Below are positions 17,903 through 27,429 of a stretch of DNA of 62,880 bases, in pieces. Position 1 is the first letter of the stretch; each line of letters begins with the position of its first letter. The DNA comes from Bacteroidota bacterium. GTDB lineage: Bacteria; Bacteroidota; Bacteroidia; J057; JADKCL01. The stretch is from contig JADKCL010000037.1 of the NCBI GenBank assembly GCA_016718825.1, positions 1-62,880 of the forward strand, written 5' to 3'. The notes under the pieces are model-generated. The model did not search any database. It saw only the letters and a program-made list of their open reading frames with translations, and was not told the DNA's origin. The translations under genes and the position numbers were made by a program.

Positions 17903-18051
17903 AATTGCCTTTCGTAGGCCCGTAATTTGGCACGAATGGTTTGTTTGAAGACCGTACCACCCACCAAATAACAATCTTTGAAGTCGGGGATTCCGATCAG
18001 GGTCTTCAGTAGTGATAAAGTGCCGGGAAGGACTGCTGTTCTTTGTAACAT
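17899..18051 (-). pseudogene. Relic of an AbiEii-type nucleotidyltransferase toxin gene
   Basis: A 50-codon frame starts at ATG 18051 and overlaps the end of the DUF6922 gene by 46 bases, the usual arrangement of this pair. It reads LPGTLSLLKTLIGIPDF and KDCYLVGGT, which matches the first 33 residues of AbiEii/AbiGii-type nucleotidyltransferases up to the GG motif. It then jumps to VFKQTIRAKLRAYERQF and stops. The catalytic core, normally some 200 residues, is missing. The stop codon lies on top of the stop of the convergent hydroxylase gene, so a deletion ending at that gene is likely. It cannot be an active toxin. Confidence 0.7.
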
Positions 18052-18290
18052 CTGAAATTTTCGATTGGTGTATCCAAAACGACACTCAAGTAAGCCAAGG
18101 TTTTAGGCTCGAGCGACCGAATCTGGATTGCCTCTGCCCGCAAACGATCCTCTCCGTAGTAGCGCAAAATTTCGAGCCAATCCTCGCGACGACCACGTTC
18201 TACAACGCGGGCAATGATTTGTTTGGCATTTGCCTCGAAATCCAGCTTCGATTCATCCGTATCCCAAAAGAGGTTTTTGCTGAATTTCAT
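18006..18290 (-). CDS. DUF6922 antitoxin-like protein
   Basis: The 94-residue protein matches the DUF6922 pattern: LFWDTDESKLDFEANAKQII, RVVERGRREDWLEILRYYG, IRSLEPKTLAYLSVVLDTP and FRCYKEQQSFPALYHY. In Bacteroidota such genes normally sit directly before an AbiEii-type nucleotidyltransferase and are taken as its antitoxin. Here only a 50-codon remnant of that partner survives at 17899-18051. The gene itself appears intact, so it is either an orphan antitoxin or on its way out. A CATATTTG near-octamer ends four bases before its ATG. Confidence 0.8.
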   Translation of the reverse strand: MKFSKNLFWDTDESKLDFEANAKQIIARVVERGRREDWLEILRYYGEDRLRAEAIQIRSLEPKTLAYLSVVLDTPIENFRCYKEQQSFPALYHY

Positions 18291-18354
18291 ACTTCAAATA
18301 TGACAAAAACAATTCCCCTTTACAATCCCAAACGGGCACAAAACCCTGGGTAAA

Positions 18355-19470
18355 TCAATTAAAAATCCCTGAGTTCCCACCCACACTCTTGATCCATCCG
18401 CCGCCAAGCACGTCGTCACCTTCGTAAAACACCGCGCTTTGCCCGGGGGTGATCGCCTTCACCGGATTGGGGAAGGTCACCTCGACAAGTCCATCCGCAA
18501 GCGGATGAAGTACACTCGGCGCACCGGCATCTTTGTAGCGAATCTTGGTCACGGCCGGCATTTCGTCGGGAAGAGTAGCGTATTTGCCCAGGTTCACGCC
18601 CCTTACCTGCATGCGGTGTTGCAGCAATTCCTCCTCCTTGCCGATCATGACCGTATTGGTTTCCGGATCGATAAAGGTCACATAATAAGGTTCGCCCATG
18701 GCGATGATTCCTTTGCGCTGCCCGATCGTGTAGTAGGGATAACCCTTGTGCTGCCCAACCACTTTCCCATCCGAAAGGATGAAATTGCCGCCCGCGACGC
18801 GTTCCTCCAAGCCTTCGACATTGCGGTTGAGGAAGCCGTGGTAGTCGTTGTCGGGAATGAAACAGATTTCGTAGCTCTCGCTTTTGTTCACGAGATGGTG
18901 AAAACCCATCCCCGAAGCCATTTTCTTGATTTCGGTTTTGTGGTACTTGCCCATCGGGAAGATGGTACGTGCAAGCGATTCCTGCTTCAAGCCCCACAAA
19001 ACGTAACTCTGATCCTTGTTTTGGTCCTTTCCTTTCGAAATGATGTAACGGTCGTTTTCGTTGCGCACTTGGGCATAATGCCCGGTGGCAATGAATTCGC
19101 AGTCGAGTTTGTCGGCCCGGCGGAGCAAAGCATCCCATTTGATATGCGTATTGCAAAGCACGCAGGGATTGGGCGTGCGACCCGCGATGTATTCGTCGAC
19201 GAAGTTCTCGATCACAAAGTCACCAAACTCGTCCCGGATGTCGATGATGTAATGCGGAAAGCCCAATTCGACGGCGACGATGCGTGCATCGTTGATGGAA
19301 TCAAGGCTGCAACAGCCGGTTTCCTTGGTTTGTCCGCCCGCATTGGCATAGTCCCAAGTCTTCATGGTGAGGCCAATCACCTCATAACCTTGCTCATGCA
19401 GCATCACAGCTGTCACCGAACTGTCGATTCCGCCGCTCATTGCCACCAATACGCGCCCTTTTTTACTCAT
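18355..19470 (-). CDS. mnmA: tRNA-specific 2-thiouridylase MnmA
   Basis: MnmA adenylates and thiolates uridine 34 of tRNA-Glu, -Gln and -Lys. The PP-loop is AMSGGIDSSVTA near the N-terminus, the two catalytic cysteines are expected in NPCVLCN (about C103) and SYEICFIP, and YTIGQRKG in the C-terminal half is conserved. The length (371) is normal for the family. The minus-strand sequence before the ATG reads TAATTTTG-CCAA-ATG, an exact TAnnTTTG octamer four bases from the start. Confidence 0.97.
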   Translation of the reverse strand: MSKKGRVLVAMSGGIDSSVTAVMLHEQGYEVIGLTMKTWDYANAGGQTKETGCCSLDSINDARIVAVELGFPHYIIDIRDEFGDFVIENFVDEYIAGRTPNPCVLCNTHIKWDALLRRADKLDCEFIATGHYAQVRNENDRYIISKGKDQNKDQSYVLWGLKQESLARTIFPMGKYHKTEIKKMASGMGFHHLVNKSESYEICFIPDNDYHGFLNRNVEGLEERVAGGNFILSDGKVVGQHKGYPYYTIGQRKGIIAMGEPYYVTFIDPETNTVMIGKEEELLQHRMQVRGVNLGKYATLPDEMPAVTKIRYKDAGAPSVLHPLADGLVEVTFPNPVKAITPGQSAVFYEGDDVLGGGWIKSVGGNSGIFN

Positions 19471-19474
19471 TTGG

Positions 19475-19482
19475 CAAAATTA
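19475..19482 (-). promoter_or_regulatory. TAnnTTTG octamer 4 nt before mnmA
   Basis: The minus strand reads TAATTTTG-CCAA-ATG. It has the same octamer and spacing as nuoA. If it acts as a -7 element the mnmA mRNA would start at or next to the initiation codon. Confidence 0.45.
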
Positions 19483-19545
19483 GTGAAAAGTGAACAGGGG
19501 AAAGCGATAAGTGAAAAGTGAATAGCGAAAAGTGAACAGTGAATC
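19483..19545. repeat. Tandem AGTGAAAAGTGAA(C/T)A units
   Basis: Three to four imperfect copies of AGTGAAAAGTGAA lie between mnmA and the AraC-type gene. The same unit forms the terminator-like repeat at 9842-9906. Confidence 0.6.
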
Positions 19546-19590
19546 ACGATTGGTGCAAGGTGATTCGTTGTTGGCGTTAGATTTTGTAGA

Positions 19591-20499
19591 TCACTTTTCA
19601 GTTCGGAAGGCTGTCGGCAGCGTACCGTACATCTTTTTGAATGCCTTGTTGAAGGCCCGGCGATCGGTGAATCCAGTCTCCAAGGCGATTTCTGTGAGAC
19701 TGTGTCGATCTTTCAGCAGCAAATGGGCAGTGTGCTGCAGGCGCTTTTGCAAAACATAATGGTAGGGAGAACAATGGTAAATCTCCTTGAAGCAGCGCAA
19801 AAAGTGGTATTTACTCGTCATTGCGACTTCGGCGAGCGTGTCCAAGTTCAGTTCTTGAAGATAATGTTCATCAATATGGCATTTGGCAAGGCTGATGCGC
19901 CGGTAGAGCTCTTCCCTTGTAGACGGTTTTTCATTTTTGAGGCTGTCGATCATCAACTTGGTCTGGAATTCGCTGTGAACGAGATGCTCAGCCATGGTGA
20001 TGAAAAATTCGTCAAAGTTTACGCGCTTCCGTTTTTCGCTGTCTCTCAGGATGGGCGTCATCGCTTGGAGGAAGTTGCCGAGTGTCGACTCTGTCAGCCC
20101 GAAGACCTTTTCTGTAAAAACCGGCGTTGTGGAATTCACATTTCCTGCTTCATCCAACATGCGTCGGTGGCCTGCCCTGGCAAAATGGTTGACCTCCTGA
20201 ACAGAAGCAGGATCGATGTAAAAACACATTCCTTCGACTGCTTCATTTGCCTGCACGCGGCATTGAAAGCGTTGATGATGGTTCACCACCAAAAAACGCC
20301 CCGGCACGATTTGGTGGTTCCTTTCGCCGATTTTGTACCTTTCACCGGTTCCGGCAATGACCATTTTCACCGAAAGTCCGGAGTCTTCCTCATCCTTTGC
20401 AAATGAAGTAACAAAGGAGTGAAAAATTTGATTTCTGAAATTCAGCCGGAGATGCTGCAAGGAGCCATCAACAGTGCGGATAGGTATTGGTGTACTCAC
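19591..20499 (-). CDS. AraC-family transcriptional regulator
   Basis: The 302-residue product has an N-terminal ligand-binding/cupin-like part (VKMVIAGTGERYKIG, VPGRFLVVNHHQRF) and a C-terminal double helix-turn-helix of the AraC type: LNLDTLAEVAMTSKYHFLRCFKEIY, then SLTEIALETGFTDRRAFNKAFKKMYGTLP, of which IALETGFTDRRAFNKAFKK is the characteristic second helix pair. The start is a GTG at 20499, preceded by TAAATCTG six bases upstream. Its target genes are not evident; the neighbouring large secreted-protein gene at 20665 is divergent, so that gene is a candidate. Confidence 0.85.
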   Translation of the reverse strand: MSTPIPIRTVDGSLQHLRLNFRNQIFHSFVTSFAKDEEDSGLSVKMVIAGTGERYKIGERNHQIVPGRFLVVNHHQRFQCRVQANEAVEGMCFYIDPASVQEVNHFARAGHRRMLDEAGNVNSTTPVFTEKVFGLTESTLGNFLQAMTPILRDSEKRKRVNFDEFFITMAEHLVHSEFQTKLMIDSLKNEKPSTREELYRRISLAKCHIDEHYLQELNLDTLAEVAMTSKYHFLRCFKEIYHCSPYHYVLQKRLQHTAHLLLKDRHSLTEIALETGFTDRRAFNKAFKKMYGTLPTAFRTEK

Positions 20500-20664
20500 G
20501 GGCGACAGATTTAGGCTTTACCTTACGTGACGAAGGCAGATTGGGTTGCGTGGTTTTGTCTACATTGTCAGACGTTTCCATGGAGACCACTGAAAATCTA
20601 TTGACAATCGCGGCGCGTATGCGTATTTTCGACTCTGGGTCAGATCAATCATTCGGTAGGAGTT

Positions 20665-23600
20665 ATGGGAAGCAGCAATAGGGCAATATTGGCATTTGGT
20701 CTTTCATTGTTGATATGTTTGGGAATAGGAATTGCAGGTTGGGATAGGCTGGATGCGCCCAATCTTGATTCTGAAATGCACGCTTCCAAGGCAGGCAAAA
20801 AGGCCCCTTCAGGTCCAGTCAAAAGCAATTCGGCAAAAATCCCCCTCAAGGATCGGATCGACCTGGCCATGGCACAGGAGGTCATGATGACCAAAGACCC
20901 GGCAACGGGCGAAGTTCCCCGTGAAAGGTTGCTGTCTGCAAGAGCTTATGCCGATCAAATGCGTGCAGCAGGCAAAGTGAATGCCGCTTTGTCCGTGAAT
21001 TGGGACGAACGTGGTCCAAGTAATGTTTCCGGCCGAACGCGGGCGATCATGATCGATCCCAACGACGGCACTGGAAATACAATTTTTGCCGGCGGCGTCG
21101 GTGGCGGATTGTTTAAAACTACAAATATCACTGCAGCAAATCCTAATTGGGCTCCAATCAATGACTTGATGGGGAATTTGGCCATCACGACCTTGGCTTT
21201 TGACCCCAGCAATACGCAAACCATGTATGCCGGCACAGGCGAAGGTTACTTCAACGCCGACGCCATCAGGGGATTGGGAATTTTCAAAAGCGTCAATGGA
21301 GGGGCCACTTGGACACAACTTGCCTCGACCAACAATGCAACCTTTAGATTTGTCCAGAAAATTGCTGTCACCAATACGGGGGTGATTCTGGCTTGCACGC
21401 AGGCAGGAGGCGTCCAACGGTCTACCAATGGAGGCACAACTTGGACCAAGGTCCTCGGCTCTGGTCTCGGCATCACGGGTGCCGGCAGCAACATTGCTTG
21501 GGATGCGGAAATTGCGGCAAATGGGGATATTTATGCATCCTTGGATGGATCAGTACACAAGAGCACCAATGCTGGGGCGACCTTTGGAGCAGCGCAGACG
21601 CTTCCACTTGCTGCATCACGCATCGAACTTGCCTGCGCTCCGAGCGATGCCAACTACGTTTACTGCATCATTGAAAATGCAAACATCGCCGCCGGAATCT
21701 GCCGCACCATCGATGGCGGCGCTAGCTGGGTAAACAGAACCAAGCCTGCCGACGCAGATCCTGGGATCGGAGCCACCGATTTTTCCAGAGGGCAGGCATG
21801 GTATGACTTGAGCATCGCCGTCGATCCCAACAACCGCGACCGCATGTTTGTAGGCGGCGTGGACCTTTTTGTAACAGGAGATGGCGCAGGAACCTGGACG
21901 CAGGTGGCGCATTGGTACGGTGGATTCGGATTCCAGTATGTGCATGCAGATCAACACATTGTAATCTTCCAGCCTGGGAGTTCGTCCATCTGCTATTTTG
22001 GAAACGATGGCGGGGTTTACCGCAGTGCCAATGCCAACGTTGGCTCACCCGCAATTGCTTTCAAGGGGAACAACTACAATGTCACGCAGTTTTACGCCTG
22101 CGCCATGCATCCGACGGCACTCACCGATTACTTCCTCGCTGGTGCGCAAGACAATGGCTCGCAGCAGTTCTCCAATGGCGGAATCAATGCTACGATTGAA
22201 GTCACCGGCGGTGACGGCGCATTCTGCCACATCGACCAAGACCAGCCGCAGTTTCAGTTTACTGCATACGTACAAAATGATTTCTTCCGCTCGGCTGATG
22301 GAGGAAATACTTGGACCAACGTCTCCACCACTGGCGGATTGTTTATCAGCCCGACGGACTATGACAACGTTGGAAATCGGCTTTATGGGCATCGCGGCTC
22401 CAACAACTATTTGCGCTGGGACAATCCACAGTCTGGAAATACTTTTGCAACGGTGGCTGTTGCTGGCTTTGGGGGTCAGGTCGCTTGCGTGACGGTTTCG
22501 CCCAACACTGCCAATCGGGTATTTTTCGGCATCAACAATGGAGATGTTTTCCGGGTTGACAACGCCCACACAGGTGCTCCAACGGCAACCAATATCTCAA
22601 CAGGCTTGCCGACGGGTTATCCTTCTTGTGTCGAGGTAGAAATCGGCAATGACAATCATTTACTGGTCTGCTATTCCAATTATGGCCTCAATTCTATTTG
22701 GGAATCGGTCAATGGCGGCACCACTTGGACGAGCGTAGAGGGCAACATGCCCGATATGCCCGTACGGTGGCTCCTCCTGAATCCTGGCGACAATACCCAA
22801 GCACTTGCTGCCACCGAACTCGGCGTCTGGTACACTGATTTGCTGGCCGGAGGCGCTACCGTTTGGACTCCCGGCAACACTGGCCTCGCCAATACACGCG
22901 TAGACATGCTGCAAATGCGCACGAGCGACAATCTTGTTGCCGCTGCAACCCATGGACGGGGATTGTTTACCAGCGACGTATTTACCGTTCCGACTGCTTT
23001 GTTTTCTGCGGCACCGACGATTACCTACGTTGGCAAGACGGTACAATTTACAGACAACTCCTACCGGCCGACATCCTGGGTTTGGAACTTTGGCGACGGT
23101 TCGCCGACATCCAGCCTTCAGAATCCGACACATATATATAGTGCACCCGGGAAATACGATATCACCCTCACGATCAACCTGGGAGCCTCCACCTTGACCA
23201 AGGTTGGTTTCATTCACATTCTACCAGACCGCGGCACACCTTATGCGATTACCGATGGCGGCAATTTTGAAGTCAATATCCTTGATTTTGGCCCCAACAA
23301 TGTTTCGGGAACCGACTTTGAAAGGGGGAGCTCAGCAGTGGCAGGTAAAAATGGGACGGTCTCTCCCTCCAATGCCTGGGTGACCGGCATTACAGGCAAC
23401 TACAATGACAATTGTATTGCCCAACTCTGGACACCGAGCTTTAACATGACCGCCGTCGGCACTTACACCTTGGGATTCAGCTCAAGGTTTATCACCGAGA
23501 CGGGATACGATGGTTTCCGCGTCGAATATTCCTTAGACAAGGGAACAAGCTGGCTGCCTGTAGGGACAACAACCGCCGCAGGATGGTACAACGACAACAA

Positions 23601-24360
23601 TTCTTCTGGCACCACCGTTTTTCCGGCCAATGAAGCCTTCTTTTCAGGCTCAGTTGGGGCTGCGTACGTGAATTATACACGTGATATTTCTTTCCTCGCA
23701 GGCAATGCGGAGGTAGCCTTCAGATTCAATTTTGGTTCTGACGTCTCAGTGTTTGCCGCAGGGGTCGCGATTGACAACTTTTTCATCACTGGGCCATCCA
23801 ACCCTGCGAGTGGTTTGCCTGTCAATGCCTCCCCGCTCACAGGGGCATGGCTTGAGAACGATGTGAGACTGGATTGGATGACCTACGGAGAAACCAACAA
23901 CCGCGGATTCACGATCATGCGTTCCGAGGATGGGATGCGTTTTGAAGATGTGGGATTCGTCAGCGGTGCAGGAAATGCCTCTCAAACCATCGAATACAGC
24001 TGGGTCGATGCCGAGGCTAGTTTGGATCGCTACTTTTACCGCTATCGTCAAACGGATTTTGACGGAACCTCCCGTTTTTCCAACACCGTTGAACTGAATC
24101 GCACGGTACTTCAGGATGCAGTAGATGTCTATCCAAATCCATTTGTTAACCAGATCCACATCCAACTGCGTAGCGCACCAAGTACTGGAACGGAGGTTTC
24201 GCTATGGAGCATCGAAGGGAAAAAACTTGACACTTTTGTTCCGAATTGGACCGAAGATGGGCTTGCAAGCCTCGTTGTCCCCACTGATCTCCCTAGCGGC
24301 ACCTATTTGCTTCGGTTGCGCTCCGGAAGTCAAACCCGGACCTTCCGGTTGATTCATTGA
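20665..24360 (+). CDS. Large exported beta-propeller/PKD protein with T9SS C-terminal domain
   Basis: The 1231-residue product has an N-terminal signal/anchor (AILAFGLSLLICLGIGIAG). About residues 110-770 contain repeated Asp-box-like units (IFKSVNGGATWTQL, VQRSTNGGTTWTKV, FFRSADGGNTWTNV, IWESVNGGTTWTSV), a VPS10/sialidase-type beta-propeller. A PKD domain follows at about 774-852 (WVWNFGDGSPTSS, HIYSAPGKYDITLTI), then a jelly-roll-like region to about 1045. The end (from LPVNASPLTGAWLENDVRLDW to TYLLRLRSG) is the usual Ig-like plus T9SS sorting domain. Such proteins are surface-exposed or secreted; propellers of this kind bind glycans or peptides. No catalytic assignment is possible. Confidence 0.85.
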   Translation: MGSSNRAILAFGLSLLICLGIGIAGWDRLDAPNLDSEMHASKAGKKAPSGPVKSNSAKIPLKDRIDLAMAQEVMMTKDPATGEVPRERLLSARAYADQMRAAGKVNAALSVNWDERGPSNVSGRTRAIMIDPNDGTGNTIFAGGVGGGLFKTTNITAANPNWAPINDLMGNLAITTLAFDPSNTQTMYAGTGEGYFNADAIRGLGIFKSVNGGATWTQLASTNNATFRFVQKIAVTNTGVILACTQAGGVQRSTNGGTTWTKVLGSGLGITGAGSNIAWDAEIAANGDIYASLDGSVHKSTNAGATFGAAQTLPLAASRIELACAPSDANYVYCIIENANIAAGICRTIDGGASWVNRTKPADADPGIGATDFSRGQAWYDLSIAVDPNNRDRMFVGGVDLFVTGDGAGTWTQVAHWYGGFGFQYVHADQHIVIFQPGSSSICYFGNDGGVYRSANANVGSPAIAFKGNNYNVTQFYACAMHPTALTDYFLAGAQDNGSQQFSNGGINATIEVTGGDGAFCHIDQDQPQFQFTAYVQNDFFRSADGGNTWTNVSTTGGLFISPTDYDNVGNRLYGHRGSNNYLRWDNPQSGNTFATVAVAGFGGQVACVTVSPNTANRVFFGINNGDVFRVDNAHTGAPTATNISTGLPTGYPSCVEVEIGNDNHLLVCYSNYGLNSIWESVNGGTTWTSVEGNMPDMPVRWLLLNPGDNTQALAATELGVWYTDLLAGGATVWTPGNTGLANTRVDMLQMRTSDNLVAAATHGRGLFTSDVFTVPTALFSAAPTITYVGKTVQFTDNSYRPTSWVWNFGDGSPTSSLQNPTHIYSAPGKYDITLTINLGASTLTKVGFIHILPDRGTPYAITDGGNFEVNILDFGPNNVSGTDFERGSSAVAGKNGTVSPSNAWVTGITGNYNDNCIAQLWTPSFNMTAVGTYTLGFSSRFITETGYDGFRVEYSLDKGTSWLPVGTTTAAGWYNDNNSSGTTVFPANEAFFSGSVGAAYVNYTRDISFLAGNAEVAFRFNFGSDVSVFAAGVAIDNFFITGPSNPASGLPVNASPLTGAWLENDVRLDWMTYGETNNRGFTIMRSEDGMRFEDVGFVSGAGNASQTIEYSWVDAEASLDRYFYRYRQTDFDGTSRFSNTVELNRTVLQDAVDVYPNPFVNQIHIQLRSAPSTGTEVSLWSIEGKKLDTFVPNWTEDGLASLVVPTDLPSGTYLLRLRSGSQTRTFRLIH

Positions 24361-24805
24361 ACCTTTGTGTCACCAACAGGAAGCTCCCGAAAGGACCTTG
24401 CGCAGGATTAAAGACCAAAGCTGCAGTTGTACGGGTCGCAAAGTGGACTTAGGAAATCCTGATCATCGAGCCACCTGAGCGATTACAAAAGGTAAATCTT
24501 ACCACTGGCTCGGCACCTTCGGTCTGCACCTTTGATGTGGGAGGCGGGTGCAAAACCACCTTTCGAAGCCAAATCGACTTGTAGGAATTTTACACAAATC
24601 GCAAACTTTTTACAACATCCTCACGTTATGAAAATGCTTTCCAGGGACAGAATCCGATTCTATTTCGCCTAAACCACAGATTTTCCTCGAATTATGCCTG
24701 TTTCGAAAAAATAATTCTTACACTACATTTGCATATCCAAAAGAAGAAATGTATATTTGAGCGTGTAATATTTTATCAAGTCAACAATTATATCATTCGG
24801 TGCAT
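24361..24805. other. Intergenic region with a candidate promoter, no gene
   Basis: No frame longer than trivial length and no tRNA-like fold is seen. The last 150 bases are AT-rich and hold the TACATTTG octamer listed separately. Confidence 0.6.
24724..24731 (+). promoter_or_regulatory. TACATTTG octamer, candidate -7 element of the lipoprotein gene
   Basis: TACATTTG lies in an AT-rich stretch about 75 bases before the ATG at 24806, a more conventional leader length than the octamers that abut start codons elsewhere in this window. Confidence 0.45.
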
Positions 24806-25945
24806 ATGAAAGCTTTTTTGAAATTTTCATTGGTGTTGGCAACCTGCGGCGTGATGCTGACTGGTTGTTCGCCTGAGGGGGTCGGACCCACTGATAATCC
24901 AAATTCACCATCTCTCGCAGGTGCCGCAGGTGATCCGCACCCGGTTTTGGATACCATTTGCCAGAAGGCGGATACGATGTTCTTGGTGCGCGAGGACAAT
25001 GGATCCGCATTCATTGACAAGTGCTACGGACCGGGTGGTCCACGTGCTTGCAATTCTACCGAATCCGCAATGCGTTGGGGATATTTGGAAATGCTTGAAG
25101 GCTATTTGGATGGGGTCGGCTATATCGACTGTAACTTCACAATGGCTCCAGGTTGGTTCTGCGATCGGAACAACTGGGAGTTCGGCATTGCTTCACAATT
25201 TCAGTTTGATCAAAACGGAATCCCCCTCGTTACCAACGACTGGAGCTCCAATATTGTTGCACCTGCTGCCAACCGCTGGCAACTGAGGGTGGAGACAACT
25301 GTGCTTCCTGACCCATGCTACAGTGTAGCATTGCGTGTGGGGGCAATCAAGTTGAATCTGTTTGGTGCAGCTGTAGCAGGTTCAGCCACTACTTTGTGGG
25401 GAAAGAACCGCAACTGGAACGTTACAGGAAATCCTGCCAGTTCGATCTCGCCATGGCTGCAAAATTTCTGTCCTTTGCGTTGCTTGGATACTCCCCCACC
25501 ACCGCCAGTTGAAACCTCTTGCGTGCCATTGTTCGGTGGCGCAATCGGATACAACAGCTGCGCAACGATTTCCGCTAACACCACTGGCCTCACTGGAACA
25601 TTGACCTACCTTTGGTCGACAGGTGCCACCACGCCTTCCATCAGCGTATGCCCAACTGCTACGACCACCTACTCGGTGACCATCAGCAGCAATGGCAACC
25701 CTGTATTGGTCAACGAAATTACCGTCAACTATGCCAGTGCCGCTTGCGGAAATGGTAACGGTGCGCCAAAAGTTTGGGTATGCCACGTTCCACCAGGAAA
25801 CCCTGCAAACGTTCAGGAAATCTGCATCTCTGTGAATGCACTTCCAGCACACGTTGCAAGGTTCCGTGCTCCAGGCAGCAACCCTAACCAAGGTCATGAC
25901 TCCGGCTGCGAAATCGGTCGCTGCGGAGCAAATCCTTGCCTCTGA
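24806..25945 (+). CDS. Cys-rich lipoprotein with a C-terminal CHVPPGNP module
   Basis: The 379-residue product has a type II signal peptide (MKAFLKFSLVLATCGVMLTGC, lipobox LTGC, Cys21). The mature part has many cysteines, an Ig-like stretch (YLWSTGATTPSISVCPTATTTYSVTI) at about 250-310, and a C-terminal module reading PKVWVCHVPPGNPANVQEIC, then SVNALPAHV and GHDSGCE. The same module occurs inside the protein at 41002-43470. It is found in secreted Bacteroidota proteins and looks like a small disulfide-bonded unit; its role is not known. The ATG at 24806 is favoured over a GTG two codons upstream. A good terminator follows. Confidence 0.75.
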   Translation: MKAFLKFSLVLATCGVMLTGCSPEGVGPTDNPNSPSLAGAAGDPHPVLDTICQKADTMFLVREDNGSAFIDKCYGPGGPRACNSTESAMRWGYLEMLEGYLDGVGYIDCNFTMAPGWFCDRNNWEFGIASQFQFDQNGIPLVTNDWSSNIVAPAANRWQLRVETTVLPDPCYSVALRVGAIKLNLFGAAVAGSATTLWGKNRNWNVTGNPASSISPWLQNFCPLRCLDTPPPPPVETSCVPLFGGAIGYNSCATISANTTGLTGTLTYLWSTGATTPSISVCPTATTTYSVTISSNGNPVLVNEITVNYASAACGNGNGAPKVWVCHVPPGNPANVQEICISVNALPAHVARFRAPGSNPNQGHDSGCEIGRCGANPCL

Positions 25946-25961
25946 AACTAGAAACGACAAG

Positions 25962-25994
25962 AAAAAGGAGGGCAGAAATGTCCTCCTTTTTTAT
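25962..25994 (+). terminator. Rho-independent terminator
   Basis: AAAAAGGAGG(G) at 25962-25972 pairs with TCCTCCTTTTT at 25981-25992 across an eight-base loop and runs into a T tract. It lies 17 bases after the lipoprotein stop codon. Confidence 0.85.
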
Positions 25995-26120
25995 TGTAAT
26001 CATGGCATTCATCAGCTTGCCTTCTTCCAAAAATCATCTATTTCACCGACTTTTGGTTTGTGAATCCAAGAGAAGGTTTGTAAATTAGAGCAGGTGTTTG
26101 AAGACTCAATTTGGATTTGC

Positions 26121-27149
26121 ATGAAATCATTGTACCGCCTCTATTTTTTCTTGGTTTTGTCCCTTTCGGTGACCGTGAGTCAGGCACAGCCTTCTTTGGG
26201 GCTGTCCAATTTGGCTGGATTCCCGGATGTCATCACGCAAGGTACGCAGTACAACGTGAGCGGGTGGATTGTCAATCGCGGAAACGTTGCATTTTCGGGC
26301 AGCATCGACATGAAGATGCTGGTCAATGGGACTGACCTTCTGAGTGTCACCAACAACTTCATCATCCAAACACAATTGCTCCCAGGAGACAGCGTGCTTT
26401 GGACAGAAAACAACTATACTTTCCCTCCCGGACAGTTTCGGTTAGGTAACAATGACGTGATCATTTGGTCCACGGCTCCTTCTAACTCTTCTGCGGAATC
26501 AGATTCGCTTGGGAAGCCAGTTTATTTCACCAATTCAGCTGCTTTCAGGCTAGAGAATGTGGGTTTTGAAGTTTTTGGCGAGTATGCAGATCTTGAAGAA
26601 AATTACACCTTCCTTCCAACAGTCACCAATGAAGGAAACAAAGAAGCAAATGAAGGAGTAGACCTCTTTGTGCAAATGAATTGGTTTGCACCGGTATTGC
26701 TAAGGCACTATGACGTGGAAATCGACATCAATGAAACTGTGGAATTTGTAATCGAAGACTTCAATGTCCTGGAAACCTTCAGAATCGGGCATGGAGACCT
26801 TGACCGTAATGAGCCACTAATCCTAGAATTCTTTGCATTGGAACATGATATCCAGATGGACCCAATCAATGAAAGGGCTGTCCCAGTTTCCAAAGTCACC
26901 GGACTTCAAAGTTTGTCTTCGGAGGAACTGATCGTTTATCCTAATCCAAGCAACGGCGATTTCAAAGTTGTAGTGCCCAATGGATTACAGGCAATTGGTT
27001 TCGATGTCTTCGATCTCCAAGGCAAGCTTGTTCATTCTCAAGATGCAACAGATATTGTCGCGTTCAGTTCTATTCCAGCAGGCACCTACCTGTTGGAAGT
27101 AAGAATGATCGGTGCAGAAAATTTGCGCCACCTCATCGTGCGCGAATAA
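26121..27149 (+). CDS. T9SS-secreted protein with CARDB-like domains
   Basis: The 342-residue product has a signal peptide (MKSLYRLYFFLVLSLSVTVSQA). Two beta-sandwich, CARDB-like stretches follow (VSGWIVNRGNVAFSGSIDMKM and FLPTVTNEGNKEANEGVDLFV), each with the G-N-x-A/E-x-x-G pattern of cell-adhesion-like folds. The C-terminal 75 residues (LIVYPNPSNGDFKVVVPNG to GTYLLEVRM) are a T9SS sorting domain. The ATG at 26121 is taken because it begins the signal peptide. The product is likely surface-anchored or released; its binding partner is unknown. Confidence 0.75.
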   Translation: MKSLYRLYFFLVLSLSVTVSQAQPSLGLSNLAGFPDVITQGTQYNVSGWIVNRGNVAFSGSIDMKMLVNGTDLLSVTNNFIIQTQLLPGDSVLWTENNYTFPPGQFRLGNNDVIIWSTAPSNSSAESDSLGKPVYFTNSAAFRLENVGFEVFGEYADLEENYTFLPTVTNEGNKEANEGVDLFVQMNWFAPVLLRHYDVEIDINETVEFVIEDFNVLETFRIGHGDLDRNEPLILEFFALEHDIQMDPINERAVPVSKVTGLQSLSSEELIVYPNPSNGDFKVVVPNGLQAIGFDVFDLQGKLVHSQDATDIVAFSSIPAGTYLLEVRMIGAENLRHLIVRE

Positions 27150-27429
27150 ATTCGCCTTTCTCATAAAATAGAGGATTGGCATGTTCTGAAGAATGGCAGA
27201 ATCCTCTCAGAATTGGTAGCCTAAGTTTGGCAGTTGCAGCCGTGCGCGGTAGCATTGGCCTGAACGCAGTGGGAAAAACATTGGCAAATGGAGACGCAAC
27301 AGGCGACTTGGAACTGCGAAAGGGATGACCAATGATGAGTTCATTTGATCCGCCCTCACGACCGCATTTGCTTCGTCTCATCAAAAAATCATTGACAAAC
27401 CATGTCAATCATTTTTCATTTATAACGGA

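Noticed and set aside
18439..19521. 360-codon plus-strand frame opposite mnmA
   Set aside because: It lies entirely opposite a well-conserved gene and has no domain of its own.
24361..24805. tRNA or small RNA in the long spacer
   Set aside because: I could not find a cloverleaf, a conserved T-loop word or a terminator that would support an RNA gene; a covariance search would be needed to exclude one.
27170..27207. Hairpin AGAGGATT...AATCCTCT as terminator
   Set aside because: The loop is 22 bases and no T tract follows, so the evidence is too weak to list.
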